Source: Hyphomicrobiales bacterium (lineage in GTDB: Bacteria; Pseudomonadota; Alphaproteobacteria; Rhizobiales; Beijerinckiaceae). From it: a stretch of DNA of 5,403 bases. This document shows, piece by piece, positions 1 through 5,375 of this stretch. Where the stretch lies: NCBI GenBank assembly GCA_028290125.1, contig JAQGKM010000445.1, positions 1 through 5,403 on the forward strand, given 5' to 3'. Every line of letters starts with the position of its first letter. Position 1 is the first letter of the stretch. The position numbers were made by a program, and so were the translations under genes. The notes beneath the pieces are model-generated. The model had not been told where the DNA came from and did no database searches. It saw only the letters and a program-made list of their open reading frames with translations.

Positions 1-72
1 TACGCGGCCTCGTTGAAGACGCTGGAAGACGCATGCACGCGCATCCAGCGGTTCACGGGCAGCCTGACGTAA
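1..72 (+). CDS. C-terminal end of a probable aspartate/aromatic aminotransferase (5' truncated by window edge)
   Basis: An open frame runs from base 1 to a TAA at 70-72 and gives 23 residues, with a core of LEDACTRIQRF. That pattern, a final helix of the form LEEACRRIQRF close to the C-terminus after a Y-A-(A/T)-S segment, is what I know from the ends of alphaproteobacterial class I PLP-dependent aspartate aminotransferases (AatA/AspC type). These enzymes interconvert aspartate and oxaloacetate with glutamate and 2-oxoglutarate in the cytoplasm. The catalytic lysine and the cofactor site lie outside the window, so substrate specificity cannot be judged. The gene converges on bamE and is followed within 26 bases by a strong terminator, which supports this being a true gene end. 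The family call rests on a short tail; a different protein with a similar helix is possible. Confidence 0.6.
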   Translation, partial: YAASLKTLEDACTRIQRFTGSLT

Positions 73-97
73 GGCTTTCGCCTTCGCCGGAATGAAG

Positions 98-125
98 AAA
101 GCCTCGCTTCCGCGGGGCTTTTTTT
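98..125 (+). terminator. Rho-independent terminator after the aminotransferase gene
   Basis: The arms 98-107 (AAAGCCTCGC) and 112-121 (GCGGGGCTTT) pair over 10 bp with a single G-U pair, closing a TTCC tetraloop at 108-111. Seven T residues follow at 119-125. The hairpin begins 25 bases after the aminotransferase stop. On the minus strand the same stem is followed by TTTCTTC, so it may also weakly stop readthrough from the convergent bamE. This is the clearest intrinsic terminator in the window. Confidence 0.88.
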
Positions 126-133
126 CATTCTGT

Positions 134-274
134 GAGGCGCCCCGCTTCTCCCAGGGGGAGAAGCTGTCAGCGAAGCTGACTGATGAGGGGCTTTCTATTC
201 AGTCGGTGAGGCCGAAACCCCTCACCCCGGCTCGGGGCTTTGCCCCGAGTCCGCCCTCTCCCGACGGGAGAGGG
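134..274. repeat. Composite extragenic palindromic repeat cluster (REP/RIME-like)
   Basis: The gap between the terminator and the end of bamE is almost entirely hairpins. The perfect ones are 144-152 with 156-164 (9 bp, loop AGG), 166-171 with 175-180 (6 bp, loop GAA), 231-238 with 242-249 (8 bp, loop TTT) and 254-262 with 266-274 (9 bp, loop GAC). A longer stem pairs 184-190 with 218-224 and continues 192-195 with 214-217, leaving C191 bulged. The motif CCCTCTCCC/GGGAGAGGG next to CCCCTCAC-type sequence is, from my knowledge, typical of short dispersed palindromic repeats in rhizobial genomes. GGGGCTTT occurs at 114-121, 187-194 and 234-241, suggesting build-up from related units. Reading frames through this stretch look spurious. 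The family name and copy number cannot be fixed from one copy. Confidence 0.75.
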
Positions 275-289
275 TTCGACGCACGTCGC

Positions 290-760
290 TTAGAACCGCA
301 GCAGGCCCTTGAGCGCGTTCAGCACGAAGCTCGGTTCCTGGCCGCCGGTCGGGGTCGTGCGGGTCACGAAGTCGATGACCTTGCCGTCTTCCATCCCGTA
401 ATTGGCGACGCGGGTGACGCGCTTGCCGGGGCCGAAGTAGACCGCCACGACGCGCTGGTCGACGACCGTCGGGCTCATGAACTGAACCGTGCGTTCGGTC
501 TTCTGGGTGATGTAGTACCAGGCGTCGCCGCCGACCGTGGAGGTCGTCGAGGGCGTGCCCAGGATGGTGAGCACCTGCTCGGCCGAGGCTCCGACCTTCA
601 CCTGGGCGAGCGCGCGCTGGTCGAGCACGTAGCCGTGCTGCACCGTGCCGTCGTAGCCGAGGCAGCCTCCGAGGCCGAGCGCCAGCGCAACGGCGCCTGC
701 GATCCGCAGCGAAGCAAACCCGCGCCGCTTGGCGCCGTCACGGTTAGAATTCACGTTCAT
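290..760 (-). CDS. bamE: Outer membrane protein assembly factor BamE (SmpA/OmlA family lipoprotein)
   Basis: BamE is a small lipoprotein accessory subunit of the BAM complex, which folds beta-barrel proteins into the outer membrane; it sits on the periplasmic face. The 156-residue product has a basic N-terminus (KRR at 11-13), a hydrophobic stretch (about 19-32) and a lipobox LGGC with the lipidated Cys at 33. The SmpA/OmlA domain follows: a Y-V-L-D-Q start at 44-48, V-K-V-G-A-S-A-E-Q-V at 54-63, the L-G-T-P-S turn at 67-71, W-Y-Y-I at 81-84, and beta strands to about residue 130. It is longer than E. coli BamE (about 113 residues) through a C-terminal tail, as is usual in alphaproteobacteria. 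I chose the ATG at 758-760 because GGAGAG lies about 10 bases upstream and the signal peptide then has normal length; an in-frame ATG at 788-790 would add ten residues without a clear site. It is transcribed away from the bc1 chaperone gene. Confidence 0.92.
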   Translation of the reverse strand: MNVNSNRDGAKRRGFASLRIAGAVALALGLGGCLGYDGTVQHGYVLDQRALAQVKVGASAEQVLTILGTPSTTSTVGGDAWYYITQKTERTVQFMSPTVVDQRVVAVYFGPGKRVTRVANYGMEDGKVIDFVTRTTPTGGQEPSFVLNALKGLLRF

Positions 761-783
761 CCGCCGACTCTCCGGGAATTTCC

Positions 784-833
784 CTTGCATCCACTGCTTT
801 CGATGCCTAACCCCCGTCCTGACGAAATGCAAG
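784..833. promoter_or_regulatory. Divergent bamE / bc1-chaperone control region with inverted repeat
   Basis: CTTGCAT (784-790) is mirrored by ATGCAAG (827-833), and TTCG (799-802) by CGAA (823-826). The two pairs join into one dyad with an 8-base bulge on the left arm and a 20-base central loop. Each arm contains a TTGCAT placed to act as a -35 element. On the plus strand TTGCAT 785-790 is followed after 17 bases by TAACCC (808-813); on the minus strand TTGCAT (832-827) is followed after 17 bases by TAGGCA (809-804). The -10 matches are poor, so a pair of overlapping divergent promoters is an inference from layout. The dyad itself is plain in the sequence. Confidence 0.35.
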
Positions 834-880
834 CAAGGCGGAGCTTTGTCCCCCTTCCAATCAGAACCCGGAGCCGGATC

Positions 881-1426
881 ATGTTCGGGCTGTTCAAGCG
901 TAACCCCAACAGGGTCTTGATCGACAAGCTTCACGGCGAGATCATGGCGGGCGTGCAGCAGCCGGCGCTTTATTTGGACTGCGGCGTGCCAGACACATTC
1001 GAGGGTCGGCTCGAAATGCTGATCCTTCATACGGCCGCGACCGTGCGCCGAATCGAGCAACTCGCCGCGCCCGGGCCCGAGCTCGCGCAAGATGTGATGG
1101 ACGGCGTCTTCCGCCACCTCGACGGCACGCTGCGCGAGATGGGCGTCGGCGACATCACTGTGCCAAAGAGAATCAAGAAACACGCGGAAGCCTTTGCGGG
1201 CAGGACGCTTTCCTACGCCCGCGCGCTCGAAGAAAACGGCGAGGCGGCGCTGCGCGTCGCGCTGGCGCGCAATGTCCTGCGCGACGAAACGCGCGCCGAT
1301 GCGCCCGAGACCCACAGGCTCGCCGCCTATGTGCGCGCCGTCGAGGCGCGGCTGGCGACCTACGATCTGAACCATTTCCTCGCCGGGACGATCGGCTTTC
1401 CCGCGCCGAAAACAGGAGCCGCCTGA
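881..1426 (+). CDS. Ubiquinol-cytochrome c chaperone family protein (CBP3/UQCC1-like)
   Basis: Members of this family assist assembly of cytochrome b and so of respiratory complex III (cytochrome bc1); the mitochondrial relatives are CBP3 and UQCC1. The 181-residue product carries the two family blocks I recognise: GVPDTFEGRLEMLILH at 35-50 and LREMGVGDITVPKRIKK at 84-100, followed by a helical region with AEAFAGR at 102-108. No signal peptide or membrane segment is visible, so it should act on the cytoplasmic face of the inner membrane. The ATG at 881 is preferred over upstream in-frame starts because GGAG (870-873) sits 7 bases before it and the protein then begins in the usual F-x-L-F-K/R way. 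Its stop overlaps the start of the next gene by one base, a sign of translational coupling. It heads the plus-strand gene run. Confidence 0.88.
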   Translation: MFGLFKRNPNRVLIDKLHGEIMAGVQQPALYLDCGVPDTFEGRLEMLILHTAATVRRIEQLAAPGPELAQDVMDGVFRHLDGTLREMGVGDITVPKRIKKHAEAFAGRTLSYARALEENGEAALRVALARNVLRDETRADAPETHRLAAYVRAVEARLATYDLNHFLAGTIGFPAPKTGAA

Positions 1427-2064
1427 TGTCGAAGCAGCCGAACAAGGGCAAGAAGCCGCGCGCCGACGAGAAGGAGGCCGCCACCCGTCTGCCGCCGCCG
1501 CCGCCGTCCGGACTTCCGGTCATGCCGCGCCCGTTCGAGGTGAACGACATCCGTGACGATGGCGGCACGTTCGTCAATGTCGAGGCGACTCCGGCGGAGC
1601 GTGCGGCGCTGGCGCAGGCGTACGATCTGCAGGACGTCGCGTCGCTCACGGCGCGCTTCAATCTCGTGCGGCGCGGCAAGACCGTCGCCGTGACGGGCGA
1701 CGTGAAGGCCCGCATCACGCAGGTGTGCGTCGTCACCGTCGAGGCCTTCGAGAGCGATGTCGACGAACCGGTCGATCTCACCTACGCGCCCGAAGCGCAG
1801 GTCGCCGAGGCGTGGGAGCGCATCGCCAAGGCGGAGGCCTCAGGCACCAATGCGCCGGTGGAAGATCCGCCGGACGTGATCGTCGACGGGCGCATCGATC
1901 TTGGCCTGCTGACCGCCGAAACGCTGTCGCTGTCGCTCGATCCGTACCCGAAGAAACCCGGGGTTGAATTCGAGGCGCCGGAAGCGACGGAGGACGACGT
2001 GGACGAATCTCCGTTCGCCATGCTGGCGAAGCTGAAGAAGGATATCGGGCCGGGCGGCGCGTGA
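1426..2064 (+). CDS. yceD: DUF177 / YceD family protein
   Basis: This is the YceD (DUF177) family, linked in other bacteria to 23S rRNA accumulation and ribosome assembly; its molecular activity is not settled. The 212-residue product starts with a basic, disordered leader (about 1-30) containing five prolines in a row at 23-27. The domain begins at PRPFEVNDI (34-42). The core T-G-D-V-K-A-R-I-T-Q-V-C-V-V-T at 90-104 holds the only Cys (101), and DPPDVIVDGRIDLGLL is at 147-162. The tail ends with the common S-P-F-A-M-L-A-K-L-K at 195-204. The four-Cys arrangement seen in some family members is absent. The ATG shares its A with the TGA of the upstream chaperone gene, and AGGAG at 1414-1418 lies 7 bases ahead. 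In many bacteria rpmF follows yceD before plsX; here the 128-base gap is too small for it. The symbol is by family and context. Confidence 0.82.
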   Translation: MSKQPNKGKKPRADEKEAATRLPPPPPSGLPVMPRPFEVNDIRDDGGTFVNVEATPAERAALAQAYDLQDVASLTARFNLVRRGKTVAVTGDVKARITQVCVVTVEAFESDVDEPVDLTYAPEAQVAEAWERIAKAEASGTNAPVEDPPDVIVDGRIDLGLLTAETLSLSLDPYPKKPGVEFEAPEATEDDVDESPFAMLAKLKKDIGPGGA

Positions 2065-2086
2065 CGCGAAGCTAGAGGCGGGCTGT

Positions 2087-2114
2087 TTGCGTTTGGGCTG
2101 CAAACGTCTATTGT
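2087..2114 (+). promoter_or_regulatory. Possible internal promoter for plsX-fabH with overlapping inverted repeat
   Basis: TTGCGT (2087-2092) and TATTGT (2109-2114) are spaced by 16 bases and resemble sigma70 -35 and -10 elements, each imperfectly. An inverted repeat, GTTTGC (2085-2090) and GCAAAC (2100-2105), covers the -35 and half of the spacer. The gap from the DUF177 stop to plsX is 128 bases, long enough for a separate promoter. There is no T-run after the inverted repeat, so it does not look like an intrinsic terminator. Confidence 0.35.
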
Positions 2115-2124
2115 CCGGCGCCTT

Positions 2125-2134
2125 TCAGGCCTGA
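2125..2134. other. 10-base perfect palindrome TCAGGCCTGA upstream of plsX
   Basis: TCAGGCCTGA is a perfect palindrome centred between 2129 and 2130, lying 58 bases before the plsX ATG and about 10 bases after the possible -10 element. It could be an operator half-site pair or a small hairpin in the leader. In DNA this rich in G and C such a palindrome can also arise by chance, so the functional reading is weak. Confidence 0.25.
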
Positions 2135-2192
2135 GGCGCGCGCGTTGAGCGTCCCTCGGAGGCCGGCAAGACTCTCTGGGAGCCCAGGTTCG

Positions 2193-3254
2193 ATGTCCAC
2201 GCAAATCAGGATCGCGCTCGACGCCATGGGCGGCGACCATGGTCCGTCCGTCGTCATTCCCGGCGCGGCCAAGGCGCTGGAGCGCCGGTCCGAAATGGAA
2301 TTCGTGCTCGTCGGCGACGAGGCGCGCATCGCGCCGTTGCTGGCGCAGCATCCCGCGCTGAAGGCGCGCTCGACGATCCTGCACACCGATGTCGCCGTCT
2401 CGATGGACGACAAGCCGAGCCAGGCGCTTCGCCGCACGCGCCGCGCGTCGTCCATGTGGATGGCGCTCGATGCGGTGAAGACCGGCCAGGCCGACGTCAT
2501 GATTTCGGCCGGCAACACCGGCGCGCTGATGGCGATGGCGACGATCTGCCTGCGCACCATGGCGGGCATCGACCGCCCGGCGCTCGCCTGCATGTGGCCG
2601 ACCGCGCGCGGCCGCTCGATCGTGCTCGACGTCGGCGCGACCATCGGGGCCGACGCGCAGCATTATGTAGACCTCGCCATGATGGGTTCGGCGATGGCGC
2701 GCATCGTGCTCGACATCGAGCGCCCGACGGTTGGCCTGCTCAATGTCGGGGTCGAGGAAATCAAGGGCATCGAGGAAGTGAAGGCCGCCGGGCGCATGCT
2801 GCGCGAGGGCGACTATCCTGCGCTGCAATATCACGGCTTCGTCGAGGGCGATGACATCGGCAAGGGCACGGTGGACGTCGTCGTGACCGAAGGGTTCACC
2901 GGCAACATCGCCTTGAAAACGGCGGAAGGCACGGCCAAGCAATTGGCCGACGTTCTGCGAAGCGCCATGGGCGCCGGGCTGATGTCGAAGATCGGCTATC
3001 TGTTCGCGCGCGGCGCGTTCCAGACGCTGAAGGACAAGATGGACCCGCGCAACGTCAACGGCGCGGTGTTCCTCGGGCTCGACGGAGTTGTGATTAAGAG
3101 TCACGGCGGCACGGATGCGCTGGGATTCTCGAATGCGATCGGCATAGGCTTCGATACGGTTCGTCACCAATTGCTCGGAAAGATTCGCGAGTCCCTCGCG
3201 CAATCCGACGACGGACGGATCGCAGTCACGGCCGACATGGATGCGCGCGCCTGA
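2193..3254 (+). CDS. plsX: Phosphate acyltransferase PlsX
   Basis: PlsX makes acyl-phosphate from acyl-ACP and phosphate; PlsY then uses acyl-phosphate to acylate glycerol-3-phosphate, the first step of phospholipid synthesis. The enzyme is peripheral on the inner membrane. The 353-residue product matches the usual length (about 330-360). It has the family hallmarks: DAMGGDHGP at 10-18 near the N-terminus, ISAGNTGALM at 104-113, EGFTGNIALK at 233-242, and a C-terminal V-I-K-S-H-G-G-T-D-A-L-G-F block. I chose the ATG at 2193 over the in-frame TTG at 2145 because the protein then begins directly before the conserved first strand, and GGGAG (2178-2182) is a reasonable ribosome site 10 bases upstream. 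fabH starts 29 bases after its stop, so the two are very likely co-transcribed, the classic plsX-fabH pairing. Confidence 0.97.
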   Translation: MSTQIRIALDAMGGDHGPSVVIPGAAKALERRSEMEFVLVGDEARIAPLLAQHPALKARSTILHTDVAVSMDDKPSQALRRTRRASSMWMALDAVKTGQADVMISAGNTGALMAMATICLRTMAGIDRPALACMWPTARGRSIVLDVGATIGADAQHYVDLAMMGSAMARIVLDIERPTVGLLNVGVEEIKGIEEVKAAGRMLREGDYPALQYHGFVEGDDIGKGTVDVVVTEGFTGNIALKTAEGTAKQLADVLRSAMGAGLMSKIGYLFARGAFQTLKDKMDPRNVNGAVFLGLDGVVIKSHGGTDALGFSNAIGIGFDTVRHQLLGKIRESLAQSDDGRIAVTADMDARA

Positions 3255-3283
3255 TCGGCGCTGCGAAGCAACGGAACAGGCAC

Positions 3284-4270
3284 TTGACCTCTGGCAACAC
3301 CATTCGTTCAGTCGTTCGCGGCATCGGGTCCTACCTGCCCGCCAAGAAGGTTTCGAACGCCGATCTGGAGAAGATCGTCGACACGAACGATGACTGGATC
3401 GTGCAGCGCACGGGCATTCGCAATCGCCACATTGCAGGCGAGGGCGAAACGACGTCGATGCTCGCGACCCATGCGGCGCGCGCCGCGCTTGAAAACGCCG
3501 GCCTCACCGCCAACGACATCGATCTGGTGATCGTCGGCACGGCGACGCCCGACTACACATTCCCGTCCGTCGCCACGCAGGTGCAGGCCGCCATCGGCAT
3601 GAACCATGGCGCCGCCTTCGACCTCCAGGCCGTCTGCTCGGGCTTCGTCTTCGCGTTGGCGACGGCGGACAAGTTCCTGTGCTCCGGCTCGCACAAGCGC
3701 GCGCTGGTCATCGGCGCCGAGACCTTTTCGCGCCTGCTCGACTGGAACGACCGCACGACCTGCGTGCTGTTCGGCGACGGCGCCGCGGCGCTCATCCTCG
3801 AGGCGCAGGAAGGGCAGGGGACCACGAAGGATCGTGGCGTCCTGACCACCCATCTGCGCTCCGACGGTCGGCATCGCGAGAAGCTCTACGTCGACGGCGG
3901 GCCGTCCACCACCGGCACCGTCGGTCATCTGCGCATGTCGGGCCGCGAGGTGTTCCGCCACGCCGTCAGCATGGTCACGGACGTGATGACCGACGCCTTT
4001 GCGGCGACCGGCACGAGTGCGGAAGATCTCGACTGGTTCGTGCCACACCAGGCCAACCGCCGCATCATCGACGCCTCCGCCGAGAAGCTGCATATCGCGC
4101 CGGCGAAGATCGTCATCACTGTCGAGGATCACGGCAACACGTCTGCCGCTTCCATTCCGCTGGCGCTCGCCGCGGCGGTGGCTGACGGGCGGATCAAGCC
4201 GGGCCAGCTCGTCATGATCGAGGCGATGGGCGGCGGGTTCACCTGGGGTTCGGCGCTCATCCGCTGGTGA
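3284..4270 (+). CDS. fabH: 3-oxoacyl-ACP synthase III (FabH)
   Basis: FabH condenses acetyl-CoA with malonyl-ACP to start type II fatty acid synthesis in the cytoplasm. The 328-residue product has the full thiolase-fold catalytic triad: Cys118 in LQAVCSGF, His255 in VPHQANRRI and Asn285 in EDHGNTSAAS. It also has the N-terminal block NDDWIVQRTGIRNRHI (35-50), the F-G-D-G-A-A-A turn at 163-169 and the C-terminal GGGFTWGSALIRW. All catalytic residues are present, so it should be active. The start is a TTG at 3284, with GGAACAGG at 3273-3280 just upstream. No ATG or GTG lies in frame near the conserved N-terminus, and the next Met is residue 59, inside the fold. The gene follows plsX at 29 bases. 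No clear intrinsic terminator follows it. Confidence 0.96.
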   Translation: MTSGNTIRSVVRGIGSYLPAKKVSNADLEKIVDTNDDWIVQRTGIRNRHIAGEGETTSMLATHAARAALENAGLTANDIDLVIVGTATPDYTFPSVATQVQAAIGMNHGAAFDLQAVCSGFVFALATADKFLCSGSHKRALVIGAETFSRLLDWNDRTTCVLFGDGAAALILEAQEGQGTTKDRGVLTTHLRSDGRHREKLYVDGGPSTTGTVGHLRMSGREVFRHAVSMVTDVMTDAFAATGTSAEDLDWFVPHQANRRIIDASAEKLHIAPAKIVITVEDHGNTSAASIPLALAAAVADGRIKPGQLVMIEAMGGGFTWGSALIRW

Positions 4271-4281
4271 CGCGGCGTCCA

Positions 4282-4296
4282 CCCGCGCATTGCGGG
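4282..4296. other. Small hairpin after fabH, no T-run
   Basis: CCCGC (4282-4286) pairs with GCGGG (4292-4296) around a GCATT loop, 12 bases after the fabH stop. It is followed by ACGGGCC, not by T residues, so I do not call it an intrinsic terminator. It might protect the 3' end of the plsX-fabH transcript or be a chance pairing. Confidence 0.25.
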
Positions 4297-4421
4297 ACGG
4301 GCCGGCGACCCCGGTCATGCCTTTGTCCATGAACCATTTCAGGTTTTGGCTCATTCTGGGCTGCGCTGCCTTAAACGGCTGACGCAAGGGTCGAAACTCG
4401 TCCAACTCTTGTAGATTCTTA

Positions 4422-4449
4422 TTGCATAGGTAGCGCTTTGAGTTACGAT
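4422..4449 (+). promoter_or_regulatory. Possible ihfA promoter
   Basis: The 207 bases between fabH and ihfA turn from GC-rich to clearly AT-rich after about 4400, as expected for a promoter region. The best pair I can see is TTGCAT (4422-4427) and TACGAT (4444-4449) with a 16-base spacer, placed about 28 bases before the chosen ATG. Both elements are only partial matches. Upstream, TGCG (4362-4365) plus GCC (4368-4370) mirror GGC (4377-4379) plus CGCA (4383-4386), an imperfect dyad with no assigned role. I find no convincing IHF site (WATCAANNNNTTR) that would suggest autoregulation. Confidence 0.3.
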
Positions 4450-4477
4450 CGCGTTGTTTTTAATTATGGATATTGCA

Positions 4478-4816
4478 ATGACCAGAACTCATTTCGACAC
4501 GAAAGAAGGTCGTACTGTCACGCGCGCCGACCTTGCTGAAGCGGTTTACGGACGTGTGGGCCTGTCACGCGCGGACTCTGCCGAGATGGTTGAGGTCGTG
4601 CTGGGCGAGATCTCGGAAGCGGTGATCGGCGGCGAGGTGGTGAAGCTCTCCTCCTTCGGCTCGTTCATGGTTCGCATGAAGGGCGAGCGCGTCGGACGCA
4701 ATCCGAAGACCGGCATCGAAGTGCCGATCACGCCGCGGAAGGTGATGGTTTTCAAACCATCGAATATCCTGAAGTCGCGAATCAACAGCGGCCCCGCCGC
4801 TGACCTCGTCGACTAG
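4478..4816 (+). CDS. ihfA: Integration host factor subunit alpha
   Basis: IHF alpha pairs with IHF beta to bind and sharply bend specific DNA sites, affecting transcription, recombination and nucleoid structure. The 112-residue product is a full HU/IHF fold: T-V-T-R-A-D-L-A-E-A-V helix at 13-23, K-L-S-S-F-G-S-F at 56-63, and the GRNPKTG beta-arm tip at 73-79 with the DNA-intercalating Pro at 76. It ends with F-K-P-S-N-I-L-K at 92-99 and a short tail. The position after fabH and before the MerR-type gene favours IhfA over HU or IhfB. Three in-frame starts exist: TTG 4454, ATG 4466 and ATG 4478. I chose 4478 because a weak GGA (4468-4470) lies 7 bases upstream and the length is closest to the family's usual 100-110 residues; no start has a strong ribosome site. 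The merR gene begins 17 bases downstream. Confidence 0.92.
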   Translation: MTRTHFDTKEGRTVTRADLAEAVYGRVGLSRADSAEMVEVVLGEISEAVIGGEVVKLSSFGSFMVRMKGERVGRNPKTGIEVPITPRKVMVFKPSNILKSRINSGPAADLVD

Positions 4817-4833
4817 CCAAAGGAGATGCGGCC

Positions 4834-5310
4834 ATGGACAGACCAGCTGACGCCTTCCGGACGATCAGCGAAGTGGCCGACGATCTCGACCTGCCCCAGC
4901 ACGTGCTCCGGTTCTGGGAGACACGCTTCACGCAGATCAAGCCGCTGAAGCGTGGCGGGGGACGGCGGTACTACCGTCCGGACGATGTCGAATTGCTGCG
5001 CGCCATCCGTCACCTTCTCTACGGTGAGGGCTACACGATCCGTGGCGTGCAGCGGATCCTGAAAGAGCAGGGCGTCAAGGCCGTCATCGGTCTGGTGCGC
5101 GCCGGCGCGTCGGACGGCGCGGCCGTCTCCGGGCCGGCCACTGCGTCGGCGCATGGGCCCGGCGTGCAGCAGCGGTCCGAGCCGACCATGGGAACGCTCG
5201 AGCGTGACGCCGACGACGCTTCGCTCTCGCCCGCGCATCTCGACGTGCTGCATGCCGCGCTGGCCGAACTCGCCGAATGCGCCCGCATCCTGCAGGCGGC
5301 GCGCAACTAA
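4834..5310 (+). CDS. MerR-family transcriptional regulator, target unknown
   Basis: This is a 158-residue MerR-type DNA-binding protein. The winged helix-turn-helix fills the N-terminal half: ISEVADDLDLPQHVLRFWE at 11-29, the K-R-G-G-G-R-R-Y-Y-R-P-D-D-V wing at 39-52 and GYTIRGVQRILKEQG at 66-80. MerR proteins normally dimerise through a long helix after this domain and bind a ligand at the C-terminus. Here residues about 89-130 are a low-complexity linker rich in Ala, Gly and Ser, and the last 28 residues form one predicted amphipathic helix (LSPAHLDVLHAALAELAECA) that may serve for dimerisation. Only one Cys (149) is present, so a metal-sensing site of the classical kind is absent. AAAGGAG (4819-4825) lies 8 bases before the ATG, the best ribosome site in the window. 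Placement 17 bases behind ihfA points to one transcript. The same pairing is, to my knowledge, common in rhizobia. Confidence 0.87.
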   Translation: MDRPADAFRTISEVADDLDLPQHVLRFWETRFTQIKPLKRGGGRRYYRPDDVELLRAIRHLLYGEGYTIRGVQRILKEQGVKAVIGLVRAGASDGAAVSGPATASAHGPGVQQRSEPTMGTLERDADDASLSPAHLDVLHAALAELAECARILQAARN

Positions 5311-5375
5311 CATTCCAGGCGGCGTGACCGGGCGCAATTTCTTCACGCGAGGCAGGCTTTCATGAGGCGCGGCGG

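Noticed and set aside
134..274. CRISPR array
   Set aside because: The repeats are hairpin arms with tiny loops, not regularly spaced direct repeats with unique spacers, and no cas genes are present.
92..880. A long plus-strand open frame extending the bc1 chaperone gene far upstream
   Set aside because: It would run through the terminator, the hairpin repeats and the antisense of bamE. The family N-terminus and a ribosome site fix the start at 881.
761..1375. N-terminal extension of bamE on the minus strand
   Set aside because: It is antisense to the chaperone gene and would bury the lipoprotein signal peptide, whose lipobox requires a start near 760.
2085..2105. Intrinsic terminator after the DUF177 gene
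   Set aside because: The 6-bp dyad has a 9-base loop and no T-run after it.
2145..2192. TTG start giving PlsX a 16-residue extension
   Set aside because: The added residues do not match the family N-terminus, and the ATG at 2193 has its own ribosome site just before the conserved first strand.
1782..3203. Minus-strand open frame of over 470 codons opposite yceD and plsX
   Set aside because: It has an Arg/His/Ala-rich composition typical of antisense shadows in high-GC DNA and no recognisable domain; the plus strand holds plsX with all its motifs.
3308..4405. Minus-strand open frame opposite fabH, starting in the fabH-ihfA gap
   Set aside because: The product is Arg/Ala/Gly-rich with no recognisable domain and lies antisense to a complete fabH. 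The part in the gap is too short to stand alone.
4414..4418. GANTC (CcrM methylation) site upstream of ihfA as a cell-cycle control element
   Set aside because: GANTC sites occur at several other places in the window, including inside genes, so one site is not evidence of control.
4271..4477. Small RNA gene or riboswitch in the fabH-ihfA gap
   Set aside because: No strong stem set, terminator or known riboswitch core is visible; only weak dyads and an AT-rich promoter-like tail.
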